A DNA stretch of 64,000 nt from Neolewinella aquimaris (GTDB lineage: Bacteria; Bacteroidota; Bacteroidia; Chitinophagales; Saprospiraceae), in contig NZ_JACIFF010000001.1 of assembly GCF_014197245.1 (NCBI RefSeq), positions 1 to 64,000 of the forward strand, written 5' to 3'. Position 1 is the first letter of the stretch. Each line of letters starts with the position of its first letter. Of this stretch, positions 42,897 through 51,550 are shown piece by piece. The notes below the pieces were generated by a model, which was not told the origin of the DNA, made no database searches, and saw nothing but the letters and a program-made list of their open reading frames with translations. Made by a program: the position numbers and the translations under genes.

Positions 42897-45646
42897 AGCG
42901 TAAAACGGACCCGGGCAAACAAGTACCGGCCGTTGGCGCCAAACTGCTGGCTGCGGCGGCTGTAGAGAAAACGGCCGTCCGACTGGTTTGCGGGTGAATT
43001 AAGGTCGGGGTACACATCGAGCAGGTTGTTGCTGCCCAGCGTTAACTTGAGCCGCTCACTGACCGCGAATCCGAAGCTGAGGTCGGTAATGACCTTACCG
43101 CTAAAAACCTGGTCGTTGTCGAGACTATTGGTCGCCTCGTCGACGGGACCGAAGTATACGTTGCGGAAGAAGACGTCGAATTTGTTCAGGGTATAGTTGA
43201 AGGTCAGGTTAGTCTTGGTGCGGGGGACGGCGCTTTCCAGGAAGATCTGGCTCGTCCGGTCGAAGTAAGTGTCCTCCAGCCCCTCGAGCACGGAACTGGT
43301 ATTGACTTCCTGCAGGCTGGTTTTTGCGAAGGTGGTTGCCAGGGTAGACTGCAGGTTGCCCTCGCCGATCCGGCCGTTGTGGGTGATGACCACGTCGATT
43401 CCCCGGGTACGGCTGTCGATGGCGTTGGCAAAAAAGGCCGCCCGGTTGGCGTTCGCTTGCTGGAGTAGCCGGCTGATCTCCTGTAGCTGTGGTGTGGCGT
43501 CGCCGCCCTGAAACTGACCCGTAAGTACGACGCGGTCGTTGATGTCGATCAGGTAGCCGTCAATGGTGATGCTCAGGTTGGCGTCGGGGATACGTCCCGT
43601 AAAGCCACCGCTGTAGTTGACGCTGCGCTCTTGCTTCAGTTGGGGAATACCCAGCAACTGGGCCGGCCGGCTATCGTTGCTGAAAACGCCTACCTCGAAG
43701 GGGATGCCGTCGACGAAGAGGGTAGAGGTGGAGTTAAAATTCAACTGGTGCAGGCTGGGGGCCCGGAAGCCGGTACTGCCACCCGCCCGGAAGGTCCAGT
43801 CGTTGCTCAATTTAAGCCGGGCCGTAAGCTTGCCGTTGACCGTAGATCCGAAGTCGGAATAATTTTCGAAGCGAATGGCGGCACCCAGCAGCAGGCTCTC
43901 GGTAAAATCCGCCTCCACGTCGCCGTAAACTCCAACGCTGCTCCGAAACGCATTTACTTCATTGTCGGGGCGGAATCCGGGGAATACCTGCGCGCCTCCC
44001 GGCCGACTGCGGCCCAGGGGGTCAAAGACGGTGGCGATGGGTCCCTGACCGTCACGAATGATGACCGTATCGCCACCGGTGGTGATCACCTGACTGGCGG
44101 CACCGTAATCCCGGTAGCTGGCTTCTTCACCGGCAGTGATTTGGTAGTTTTCCAACCGGTACTCGGCCCCAAAGGCGATGTTGAGTCCCTGCAGGGCGTC
44201 GTCGAAGTAGCGGCGTACGTCAAGGTTGGCCGTATTCTGGGAGAAGCTGAATCCGCCGGCATCGAAGGAGGTCGGACTGCCCGAGCCGAGGCTCGCGTTG
44301 AGGGAGTTGTTGATCAGGTAGTTAAAGCTGTTACGGCCGTAGACGTTAGAGAAGTCGACCTCCCACTTGTTGTAGACACTGACGATGCCAACCGCCACGC
44401 TGGCGTCGTTGATGTTGGAATTGATGGCGGGCAGGAAACCATTGGGGTAGATATCGGTCACCGTACGCTCCTGGTTAGGGAGGCGGTAAAAACCCGTTGC
44501 ACTGCCCCGGCGATAATTCAGACCACCAAAGCTGTACACTTCCGTCGCTGCCGCTACCGGCAACTTGAAGTTGTACATCACCCCACCGTTCCGGATCGCG
44601 GACTGGCCCACGCGCATATTGAAGTCACTGCGCTGTAGGCCACGGCGGGCGAGTTCCTGTTCGGTGATGTCGTCACTGGGGTCGCCGGCATAGTTGGGGT
44701 TATTGTACCCACTAAAGATGCGACCGCTAAACTCCTGCATGCGATTCGTGTAGTCGCGATCATCGAAGACGCCGGTGAAGTTCAGCACGCCGCCTTCCTC
44801 ATTGAGTTGAATACCGTAATTGGCGCTGATCTGATTAAATTCCCCGTCGGTGCTGCCCTGGTAATCCGGAATTTCGGAGCTTACGTAGGCGCCGGTTTCC
44901 GCGTTGAGGCTCAGCCCCGTTTTCTCCTTCAGGATAATGTTGATTACCCCCGCGATCGCGTCCGAGCCGTACTGGGCGGAGGCACCGTCGCGAAGGATTT
45001 CGATGCGCTCGATGGCGGCGACGGGAATCGAGTTGAGGTCCGTTCCCACATTGCCCCGCCCGAAAGTGCCATTGACGTTCACCAGGGAGGTATTGTGACG
45101 ACGCTTGCCATTGATGAGGACCAGTACCTGATCGGGCCCCAGTCCCCGCAGTGAGGCCGGGTCGATGTGGTCGGTTCCGTCGGAGATGGTTTGAGTGTTG
45201 GAGCTGAAACTGGGTGCTACGTAGTTCAGCAATTGGTTGACGTTGGTCTGCGCCGATGCCGAAGCGACCTCCGTTACGTTGACAATGTCTACCGGTACCG
45301 GAGTAGTCAACTTGGTACGTCCTGCGGAGCGTGAGCCGATCAGCACGACTTCATCCAGTACCGTACCGGCGGAGAGGATGGCATCGATGCGATCGCTTTC
45401 CCCGATCTGTACCTCAATGGTGCCAAATCCCAGAAAAGAGAACACCAGCGTAGTTGCTGCTTCCGGCACCGAGATGGTGTAGTTTCCGTCGATATCGGTG
45501 GTAGTGCCGAGGGTCGAACCCTTGACCGTGATGTAGGCACCGGGCAATGGATCTCCCGTGTCATCGCTGACCGTTCCCGACAGGGAGCGTTGTGCGGCAA
45601 GGGACAGGGCGGAAAAACAAAGGAGGAGTAGCAGTAGTCGTTTCAT
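42893..45646 (-). CDS. TonB-dependent outer-membrane receptor
   Basis: This 917-aa protein has a signal peptide (MKRLLLLLLCFSALSLAAQ), a CarboxypepD-regulatory-like domain at ~20-100 (LSGTVSDDTGDPLPGAYITV), a plug at ~110-240 with RGLGPDQVLVLINGKRRHN and IERIEILRDGASAQYGSDAIAGVINIIL, and a barrel ending YLFARVRFTL. It is not the SusC type. The ligand is unknown; siderophores, cobalamin or metal complexes are typical. The upstream MarR gene on the same strand, 88 bp away, may control it. It ends by overlapping the propeller lipoprotein gene by 4 bp. Confidence 0.95.
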   Translation of the reverse strand: MKRLLLLLLCFSALSLAAQRSLSGTVSDDTGDPLPGAYITVKGSTLGTTTDIDGNYTISVPEAATTLVFSFLGFGTIEVQIGESDRIDAILSAGTVLDEVVLIGSRSAGRTKLTTPVPVDIVNVTEVASASAQTNVNQLLNYVAPSFSSNTQTISDGTDHIDPASLRGLGPDQVLVLINGKRRHNTSLVNVNGTFGRGNVGTDLNSIPVAAIERIEILRDGASAQYGSDAIAGVINIILKEKTGLSLNAETGAYVSSEIPDYQGSTDGEFNQISANYGIQLNEEGGVLNFTGVFDDRDYTNRMQEFSGRIFSGYNNPNYAGDPSDDITEQELARRGLQRSDFNMRVGQSAIRNGGVMYNFKLPVAAATEVYSFGGLNYRRGSATGFYRLPNQERTVTDIYPNGFLPAINSNINDASVAVGIVSVYNKWEVDFSNVYGRNSFNYLINNSLNASLGSGSPTSFDAGGFSFSQNTANLDVRRYFDDALQGLNIAFGAEYRLENYQITAGEEASYRDYGAASQVITTGGDTVIIRDGQGPIATVFDPLGRSRPGGAQVFPGFRPDNEVNAFRSSVGVYGDVEADFTESLLLGAAIRFENYSDFGSTVNGKLTARLKLSNDWTFRAGGSTGFRAPSLHQLNFNSTSTLFVDGIPFEVGVFSNDSRPAQLLGIPQLKQERSVNYSGGFTGRIPDANLSITIDGYLIDINDRVVLTGQFQGGDATPQLQEISRLLQQANANRAAFFANAIDSRTRGIDVVITHNGRIGEGNLQSTLATTFAKTSLQEVNTSSVLEGLEDTYFDRTSQIFLESAVPRTKTNLTFNYTLNKFDVFFRNVYFGPVDEATNSLDNDQVFSGKVITDLSFGFAVSERLKLTLGSNNLLDVYPDLNSPANQSDGRFLYSRRSQQFGANGRYLFARVRFTL

Positions 45647-45734
45647 ATGGACACAATTGATGAGATGAAACAGACTCGCGAGGGCGAGGTTCCTAATTCA
45701 AATACTTAAATATTGGGTGCCTCAGTATGTATAC

Positions 45735-46190
45735 CTACCCCCTCATTCGATCGAGTAGACCGCTGAGTTGGTTAAAGTCATCGTTGTCTAAATTCTTGAA
45801 CTTGTGCAGCACTGCTTCTTCAACCGCCACACTAGCCTCGCCGACCACCCGGAGTCCCTCCTCGGTAATGAAGATGTCGACACGCCGCCGGTCGCTGGGG
45901 CATTCCTGCCGTTCCACGTACCCCTTGTCCTTTAGCTTATCCACCAAACGACTGGCATTGCTCATCTTATCGATCATGCGTTCGGTGAGCAACTTTACGG
46001 TGGCGGGATTTCCGGCCCGACCACGCAGGATTCGCAGGATATTAAACTGCTGTACACTCAATCCGAATTGCCGCAGCGCCACAGTTGTCTGCTGGTCGAT
46101 CCACGCAGCCGTGTACAGCACGTTGACCTGCGCGCGGTGGGCGGGCGAACTGAACGTCGGCTGTTGAATTTCCTCTTCGATGGTAGGCAT
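45735..46190 (-). CDS. MarR family transcriptional regulator
   Basis: This 151-aa protein has the MarR winged helix-turn-helix: LRQFGLSVQQFNILRILRGR is the recognition region, then NPATVKLLTERMIDKMSNASRLVDKLKDKGYVERQECPSDRRRVDIFITEEGLRV, the wing with Asp-Arg-Arg. It probably binds a small ligand as a dimer. It lies upstream of the TonB receptor on the same strand and divergent from proC. Confidence 0.94.
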   Translation of the reverse strand: MPTIEEEIQQPTFSSPAHRAQVNVLYTAAWIDQQTTVALRQFGLSVQQFNILRILRGRAGNPATVKLLTERMIDKMSNASRLVDKLKDKGYVERQECPSDRRRVDIFITEEGLRVVGEASVAVEEAVLHKFKNLDNDDFNQLSGLLDRMRG

Positions 46191-46296
46191 AACCTTAATG
46201 TGTGTGTGCTAAGTAATACAAGGAGTACCCGTTTAAGGTTGTTTCTTGCGGCTGGCCGGCCTTACTCTATCTTAGCCGCCTCAAACAACGGCGGAT

Positions 46297-47106
46297 ATGA
46301 AAATACTGGTGATCGGGGGCGGGAATATGGGCAAAACGTACGCCCGTAGTTTGCTGCGGGCCCACCTGGTGAAGAAGGAGGACCTGATGATTCTGGAGCG
46401 ACAGGAGGAAAAAGCAGCAGCACTGCGACTCGAGGACGTCGGAACCGTATACACCACCGCCGAAACCTGCCTGAATGCCGCCGACCTCATCATTCTGGCC
46501 GTAAAGCCCCAGGATAGCGCCACCCTGTTTGAAAAACTGCGGCCCAGCACCGATCCCCAGCAAGTTTACCTGTCCATTATGGCGGGGGTAACCATCGCAT
46601 CGATTCAGCAAGGACTCGGGGTCGAAAAGGTCATCCGGGCCATGCCCAATCTCCCGGCCCAGATCGGCCTGGGCATGACGAGCTACACGGCCAGCGACGC
46701 CGTAACCCGCATTGAGCTGGTGCTGGTACAGAACCTGCTGAATACCACGGGAAAGGCCATCTACGTCGATGATGAGTACAGCATCGATGCCACCACCGCC
46801 ATCAGCGGAAGCGGTCCGGCCTACGTGCTCTACTTCATGGAAGCCATGATCGAAGCGGCTACCGAGATGGGATTCAACGAAAGTCAGGCCGAGCTGCTGG
46901 TCGCCCAGACCTTCCGCGGCGCCGTGGAGCTGCAAATGAAAAACGACCTGAGCTGCCGCGAATGGATTGAACGCGTATCCAGCAAGGGCGGAACTACCGA
47001 GGCGGCACTGAACACCTTCCGGGCCACCAGCGTATTCGAAGACATTAAATCCGGTGCCCGCGCCGCCTTAGACCGCGCCGTCGAACTGGGAAAACCTTCC
47101 GTATGA
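46297..47106 (+). CDS. proC: Pyrroline-5-carboxylate reductase
   Basis: This 269-aa protein is ProC: KILVIGGGNMGKTYARSLL is the Rossmann nucleotide loop, DLIILAVKPQD follows, and IRAMPNLPAQIGLGMT and ISGSGPAYVLYFMEAM are the substrate and dimer regions. RVSSKGGTTEAALNTF is the C-terminal signature. It makes proline from pyrroline-5-carboxylate with NADPH. TATCTTAG at 46268-46275 lies 21 bp before the start. Its stop overlaps the start of the quinone oxidoreductase gene by 4 nt. Confidence 0.96.
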   Translation: MKILVIGGGNMGKTYARSLLRAHLVKKEDLMILERQEEKAAALRLEDVGTVYTTAETCLNAADLIILAVKPQDSATLFEKLRPSTDPQQVYLSIMAGVTIASIQQGLGVEKVIRAMPNLPAQIGLGMTSYTASDAVTRIELVLVQNLLNTTGKAIYVDDEYSIDATTAISGSGPAYVLYFMEAMIEAATEMGFNESQAELLVAQTFRGAVELQMKNDLSCREWIERVSSKGGTTEAALNTFRATSVFEDIKSGARAALDRAVELGKPSV

Positions 47107-48095
47107 AAGCCATTGTATTCGATCAGCCCGGAGATGAAAGCCAGTTGCACATTGCTGACGTAGCCGACCCCGCTCCCGCGCCCACCGCCGTACTGCTACA
47201 CGTTGCCGCTACCGCCCTCAACCGCGCCGACCTGCTCCAGCGGGAAGGAAACTATCCCGTACCGCCCGGGGCAAGTCCGATCCTCGGGCTCGAAGTCGCC
47301 GGTACGGTCATGGAGGTCGGACCCGAAACCGAAGGGTTCGAAGTAGGGGACAACGTTTGCGCCCTGGTCAACGGAGGGGGGTACGCCCAGCAGATCGCCG
47401 TCGATTACCGGATGCTGCTCAAACTCCCCGAACGGCTTTCCTTCACCAAGGCGGCGGCCATCCCCGAAGTGTTTCTGACCGCCTTTCAGGCCCTGCACTG
47501 GATCGGCGGGCTCAAGCAAAACGACACCGTGCTGATTCACGCCGGCGCCAGTGGGGTAGGTACCGCAGCTATTCAGCTGGTCAAACTAGCCGGTGCCCTC
47601 CCGATCGTCACGGCGAGTGCCCACAAACACGAGCAGTTGTTCGACCTGGGTGCCGCCCTGTGCATCGACTACCAGAGTGAAGACTTTGCCGAAGCGGTGC
47701 TGCACTTCACCGAAAACAGGGGTGCAGACATCATTCTCGACTTTGTCGGCGGCCCCTACCTCAACCAAAACCTGCAGGCCTGTGCCACGGACGGACGCAT
47801 CGTAAGCCTGGCCGCCCTCGGCGGGGCACGGGTAGCCGACTTCAGCATGGCTCCCTTCCTGCGCAAGCGCATTCAGCTCACGGGCACGACGATGCGCAGC
47901 CGCACCGACGAATACCGCCGCCGCCTCACGGCCGACTTCCGCGAACGCATCTGGCCCCACTTCGCCGACGGCGCACTGCAACCGGTGGTCGATACCATTT
48001 ACGACTGGGAGCAGGTCGGCGACGCCCACCGCTACATGGCCAGCAACGCCAACGTCGGCAAGATCGTCATGACCATCGGCATCGTGGACCCCTAG
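47103..48095 (+). CDS. NAD(P)H:quinone oxidoreductase (zeta-crystallin/PIG3-like)
   Basis: This 330-aa medium-chain reductase has ALNRADLLQREGNYPVPPGASPILGLEVAGTV at the N-terminus, GDNVCALVNGGGYAQQ, and the NADPH loop HAGASGVGTAAIQLVKLAGA. No structural zinc Cys set is present, as expected of quinone reductases. It reduces quinones or related enones. It is translationally coupled to proC by a 4-nt overlap, although the two functions have no obvious link. Confidence 0.93.
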   Translation: MKAIVFDQPGDESQLHIADVADPAPAPTAVLLHVAATALNRADLLQREGNYPVPPGASPILGLEVAGTVMEVGPETEGFEVGDNVCALVNGGGYAQQIAVDYRMLLKLPERLSFTKAAAIPEVFLTAFQALHWIGGLKQNDTVLIHAGASGVGTAAIQLVKLAGALPIVTASAHKHEQLFDLGAALCIDYQSEDFAEAVLHFTENRGADIILDFVGGPYLNQNLQACATDGRIVSLAALGGARVADFSMAPFLRKRIQLTGTTMRSRTDEYRRRLTADFRERIWPHFADGALQPVVDTIYDWEQVGDAHRYMASNANVGKIVMTIGIVDP

Positions 48096-48134
48096 GGGAA
48101 AACCTTTTTAATCCGCTCGTTCGTTACTTCCGGT

Positions 48135-48866
48135 ATGCCACTCGTACACCTTCATCACCTCGGTCGCATGGATTACCAGGAGGCCTGGGACCTGCAAACC
48201 CGGCTGCACCAGGGAATCGTAAACCGGAAGCTGCTGGCCCGCCGGGGAGAAGCGGTACCCGATGGTCCTGACCACCACCTGCTGTTCGTGGAGCATCCAC
48301 CCGTCTATACTCTCGGCAAGTCGGGCTCCGAAGAACACCTCTTGTTGAACGAGGCCGAGTTGGAAGCCCAGGGGTTTACGTTTCGCAGGATCAACCGCGG
48401 GGGCGACATCACCTACCACGGTCCGGGACAATTGGTCGCTTACCCCATTTTCAACCTCGATGCCTTCTTCAACGACGTGCACCGCTACGTGCGCAGCCTG
48501 GAGGAAGTGGTGATTCGTACGATGGAAGATTTCGGACTGCGGGGCGAGCGGGACCCCGGGTTTACCGGCGTGTGGCTGGCGGGCGATGCCTCCCGTCGGC
48601 AGCCGCGGCGCAAGATTTGCGCCATCGGAGTGCACCTGAGCCGCTGGACAACCATGCACGGTCTGGCATTCAACGTACGGCCCAACCTGACCCACTTCAG
48701 CAACATCGTGCCCTGTGGAATTGCGGACGACGACCGGGCCGTAACCAGTCTGAGCGTGGAACTGGGCCGGCCGGTGGAGCTTGCCGAAGTACTGCCGGTG
48801 ATGGAGGGGCACTTCGCCGACGTCTTCGAATTTGTACCCACCAAAACACCCGTCCCTGGCATCTAG
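48135..48866 (+). CDS. lipB: Octanoyltransferase LipB
   Basis: This 243-aa protein moves octanoyl from acyl carrier protein to lipoyl domains, the first step of lipoate synthesis. The signature is RINRGGDITYHGPGQLVAYPI. KICAIGVHLSRWTTMHGLAFNV supplies the catalytic Lys, and NIVPCGIADD supplies the catalytic Cys. LFVEHPPVYTLGKSG near the N-terminus is also typical. It is cytosolic. The gene lies 39 bp after the quinone oxidoreductase on the same strand. Confidence 0.97.
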   Translation: MPLVHLHHLGRMDYQEAWDLQTRLHQGIVNRKLLARRGEAVPDGPDHHLLFVEHPPVYTLGKSGSEEHLLLNEAELEAQGFTFRRINRGGDITYHGPGQLVAYPIFNLDAFFNDVHRYVRSLEEVVIRTMEDFGLRGERDPGFTGVWLAGDASRRQPRRKICAIGVHLSRWTTMHGLAFNVRPNLTHFSNIVPCGIADDDRAVTSLSVELGRPVELAEVLPVMEGHFADVFEFVPTKTPVPGI

Positions 48867-48893
48867 CGACCGTAATCAAACGAACCGAACCCC

Positions 48894-49433
48894 TTGACCG
48901 AGCAGGAACTTATCGCCGGCTGCAGAGCCAACGACCGACGGGCCCAGCGCGCGGTCTACGAGCGATACGCTCCGCTCATGGGTGCCATCGCCCGCCGGTA
49001 CTGCCGCCGGGACGCCGATGCGGACGACGTGTTGGTTTCCGCCTTCTACCGCGTATTCGACAAGATCGACAGCTTCTCCGAAAACGGCAGCTTCGAGGGG
49101 TGGATCCGGCGAATCGTAGTCAATGAGTCGCTGATGCTCTTGCGCAAAAAACATGCCCTGAAGCAGGCCGCGGAACTGACGGAGGTCGATCCTGGAAGTT
49201 TTTCCATTCCGGCCGCGGCGGCGGAAAAACTGGCCGAGCGCGATATATTGGATTTGCTCGATGCCATGCCGGTTGGTTACCGCACCGTATTCAATCTCTA
49301 CGTCATCGAGGGGTACAAACACCGGGAGATTGCCGACTTACTGAAGATCAGTATCAATACCAGCAAATCACAGCTCATCCTGGCTAAAAGGAGGCTGCGC
49401 GAACAACTTGAAAAACTGGGCTACGCCCGCTAA
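48894..49433 (+). CDS. ECF-type RNA polymerase sigma factor
   Basis: This 179-aa protein has sigma region 2 (AVYERYAPLMGAIARRYCR, then DADDVLVSAFYRVFDKIDSFSENGSFEGWIRRI) and region 4 (LLDAMPVGYRTVFNLYVIEGYKHREIADLLKISINTSKSQLILAKRRLREQL). The frame begins with a TTG at 48894; MTEQELIAGCRANDRRAQ is a well-kept family N-terminus, so TTG is probably the true start. The gene after it encodes a small single-pass membrane protein, a likely anti-sigma factor. Confidence 0.93.
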   Translation: MTEQELIAGCRANDRRAQRAVYERYAPLMGAIARRYCRRDADADDVLVSAFYRVFDKIDSFSENGSFEGWIRRIVVNESLMLLRKKHALKQAAELTEVDPGSFSIPAAAAEKLAERDILDLLDAMPVGYRTVFNLYVIEGYKHREIADLLKISINTSKSQLILAKRRLREQLEKLGYAR

Positions 49434-49442
49434 TTATCAGCC

Positions 49443-49835
49443 ATGTCTAGTCAAGATTCTTTCGAACGCAAATTTCGCCACACCGCCCGCGGTATGCGTC
49501 GCCGGCCCGCACCGCGCAATTGGGACCGGATCGAGTCGCACCTCGATCGCCGCGACCGCGGGTCCGCCTATTTCGGCATTCGACCCTGGATGATCGCCGC
49601 CATTGTGCTGATCCTCGCCGGCTATGCCGTAGTGGCAAACCTGCCTTCACAGTCCGGTCCCGACCCCCTGGCCCAGCGCGCGCAGTCCGTGGAGGAGCTA
49701 GATGTACTTACGGTCCCGCCCGTCAGCCGCATCCCGGACTATCAACCGCTGTCGGACGACCGCGCCGATGGGTTCCTTGTTTCCCGCAGCGAAACGCGTT
49801 CCCGACTGGCCGTATCGCCAAAGTATCGCCTCTGA
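49443..49835 (+). CDS. Small single-pass membrane protein, probable anti-sigma factor
   Basis: This 130-aa protein has a basic cytoplasmic N-terminus of ~48 residues (SFERKFRHTARGMRRRPAPRN), one transmembrane helix at about 49-65 (MIAAIVLILAGYAVVANL) and a ~65-residue periplasmic tail. This is the layout of anti-sigma factors, and it starts 10 bp after the ECF sigma gene, so the two are probably co-transcribed. No zinc-type HxxxCxxC motif is seen, so the assignment rests on context and topology. Confidence 0.6.
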   Translation: MSSQDSFERKFRHTARGMRRRPAPRNWDRIESHLDRRDRGSAYFGIRPWMIAAIVLILAGYAVVANLPSQSGPDPLAQRAQSVEELDVLTVPPVSRIPDYQPLSDDRADGFLVSRSETRSRLAVSPKYRL

Positions 49836-49844
49836 GGTGGCCCA

Positions 49845-50174
49845 TTATTCCGCGAAGTCCTCCTCATCTCCCAGTTCGAAACGAGCCCCGGCCAACTCGC
49901 GCATGGCGTGGTTTTCTCCGAGCTCGCGGGTGATCTCCATGCCCCGTGAATATATTTTCCACGCTTCCCGCGGACGCTCCATACGCTCCAGCGTTTTTCC
50001 CAGGTGGTAGTAGGTTCCGACGTACTCCGGCTGGTCGTTCACCAGGCTCCGGTAAATATTCAGGGCGGTGGCATCATTCCCCTCTTTTTCCCATTCCTTT
50101 GCGAGTGCAAAACGCAGAAACGCATCCTTGGGCGCAGTTTCCAGCAGTTGCAGTATTTGATCTTTCCGGCTCAT
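49845..50174 (-). CDS. Small TPR protein
   Basis: This 109-aa protein is made of tetratricopeptide-like helix pairs: FALAKEWEKEGNDATALNIYRSLVNDQP, then EYVGTYYHLGKTLERMERPREAWKIYSRGMEIT. It has no signal peptide and is probably a cytosolic adaptor. The gene is convergent with the anti-sigma gene and divergent from folC. TACCTTTG on the minus strand at 50179-50186 lies only 4 bp before the ATG. Confidence 0.82.
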   Translation of the reverse strand: MSRKDQILQLLETAPKDAFLRFALAKEWEKEGNDATALNIYRSLVNDQPEYVGTYYHLGKTLERMERPREAWKIYSRGMEITRELGENHAMRELAGARFELGDEEDFAE

Positions 50175-50178
50175 GGCG

Positions 50179-50186
50179 CAAAGGTA
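50179..50186 (-). promoter_or_regulatory. TACCTTTG -7 element, 4 bp from a start codon
   Basis: Exact TAnnTTTG match on the minus strand, ending 4 bp before the ATG at 50174. With the usual distance to the transcription start, the mRNA would begin at or within the start codon. Confidence 0.65.
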
Positions 50187-50235
50187 GCATTCCCGCCTCC
50201 TCCGGTGCCGGACAGTGATTTATTTCCGTACTCGT

Positions 50236-51543
50236 ATGACCTACCCCCAGACCCTCGACTACCTCTTTACCCGCCTGCCCATGTACCAGCGCACGGGGGG
50301 AGCCGCCATGAAGAAGGACCTCACCAACATCCGGCTGCTGCTCGAAGCACTGGGCAACCCGGAGCAAAATTTGCGGTTTGTCCACGTTGCGGGCACCAAC
50401 GGGAAGGGGACCGTCAGTCACTTGCTTGCTGCCGCCCTTCAGGCGCACGGCTACCGGGTGGGCCTGTATACGAGCCCGCACTACAAGGACTTTCGGGAGC
50501 GCATCAAGATCGACGGAGCGTTCATTTCCCAGGAAGCCGTTGTCGACTTCGTCGCGCGAATCGAGCCCATGATCGAGCAGATCGAACCCAGCTTCTTCGA
50601 GATCACCGTGGCGATGGCCCTGGATTATTTTGCGGGAGCGCAGGTGCAATGGGTAATCCTGGAAACGGGCCTGGGTGGCCGCCTCGACAGTACCAACGCG
50701 GTTGACCCGGTGCTTTCCGTTATCACCAATATCGGGTACGACCACACCCAGTTCCTGGGTGAAACCCTACCGGAGATCGCCGGAGAAAAAGCCGGCATCA
50801 TTAAAGCCGGTCGGCCCGTCGTGATCGGCCTTACCCAGGCGGAGACGGAGGGGGTCTTTCGCCGGAAGGCCAGCGAAGAGGGCAGCCCCATCCTGTTTGC
50901 CGATCAGCACTACTCCCTGCGGGCAAACTACACCCGCGACGACAACTTTACCCACCAGCACCTGTACGCCACGGATGCCATCCCACCGCTGGATTTTCCC
51001 TTCCCGGTAGCCGCGGCGGGACCCTACGTAGCCGAAAACCACCGCACCGCCCTAGCCGCGCTTCTGCGCCTGAACGCCGACGGCCTGATTGATCTCGACC
51101 CCGCCGCGCTCAAAACGGCCTGGCTCAAGCTGAGCGAGCTCACGTATTACATCGGTCGCTGGCAGGTGCTCGGAGAATCTCCGCTCACCATCGCCGACAG
51201 TGCCCACAATGCCGAGGGCCTCGGGCCGGTCATAGATTTACTGAACGAGCTGAACGCCTACCGTAAGGGGCACCAGCACATCGTGATCGGGGTGGTGAAC
51301 GACAAGGATCTGCACCGGGTGCTGCCCCTTTTTCCCACGAACGCGAGCTACTACTTCGTGAAGGCCGACATCCCACGCGGACTACCGGCGGAGGAACTGC
51401 ACGATGCCGCCGCGGAATACGGCCTAGTCGGGAACGAATTCGGTTCCGTAAAGAAAGGGTTTGCCGCTGCGCGAAAACAGGCGGAGGCCCACGACATTAT
51501 TTTCGTCGGGGGCAGCATCTTTACCGTAGCCGAGGTGCTTTAG
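50236..51543 (+). CDS. folC: Folylpolyglutamate synthase/dihydrofolate synthase
   Basis: This 435-aa protein of the Mur-ligase type has the ATP loop GTNGKGT at residues 53-59 within FVHVAGTNGKGTVSH, SPHYKDFRERIKIDG, ILETGLGGRLDSTN and GYDHTQFLGETLPEIAGEKAGIIK. It adds glutamate to folates. ADSAHNAEGLGPVI is the ligase-typical H-N block. The ATG at 50236 was chosen over the upstream open frame at 50215 because MTYPQTLDYLFTRLPMYQR is the family-typical beginning. Confidence 0.96.
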   Translation: MTYPQTLDYLFTRLPMYQRTGGAAMKKDLTNIRLLLEALGNPEQNLRFVHVAGTNGKGTVSHLLAAALQAHGYRVGLYTSPHYKDFRERIKIDGAFISQEAVVDFVARIEPMIEQIEPSFFEITVAMALDYFAGAQVQWVILETGLGGRLDSTNAVDPVLSVITNIGYDHTQFLGETLPEIAGEKAGIIKAGRPVVIGLTQAETEGVFRRKASEEGSPILFADQHYSLRANYTRDDNFTHQHLYATDAIPPLDFPFPVAAAGPYVAENHRTALAALLRLNADGLIDLDPAALKTAWLKLSELTYYIGRWQVLGESPLTIADSAHNAEGLGPVIDLLNELNAYRKGHQHIVIGVVNDKDLHRVLPLFPTNASYYFVKADIPRGLPAEELHDAAAEYGLVGNEFGSVKKGFAAARKQAEAHDIIFVGGSIFTVAEVL

Positions 51544-51550
51544 CGAAAGT

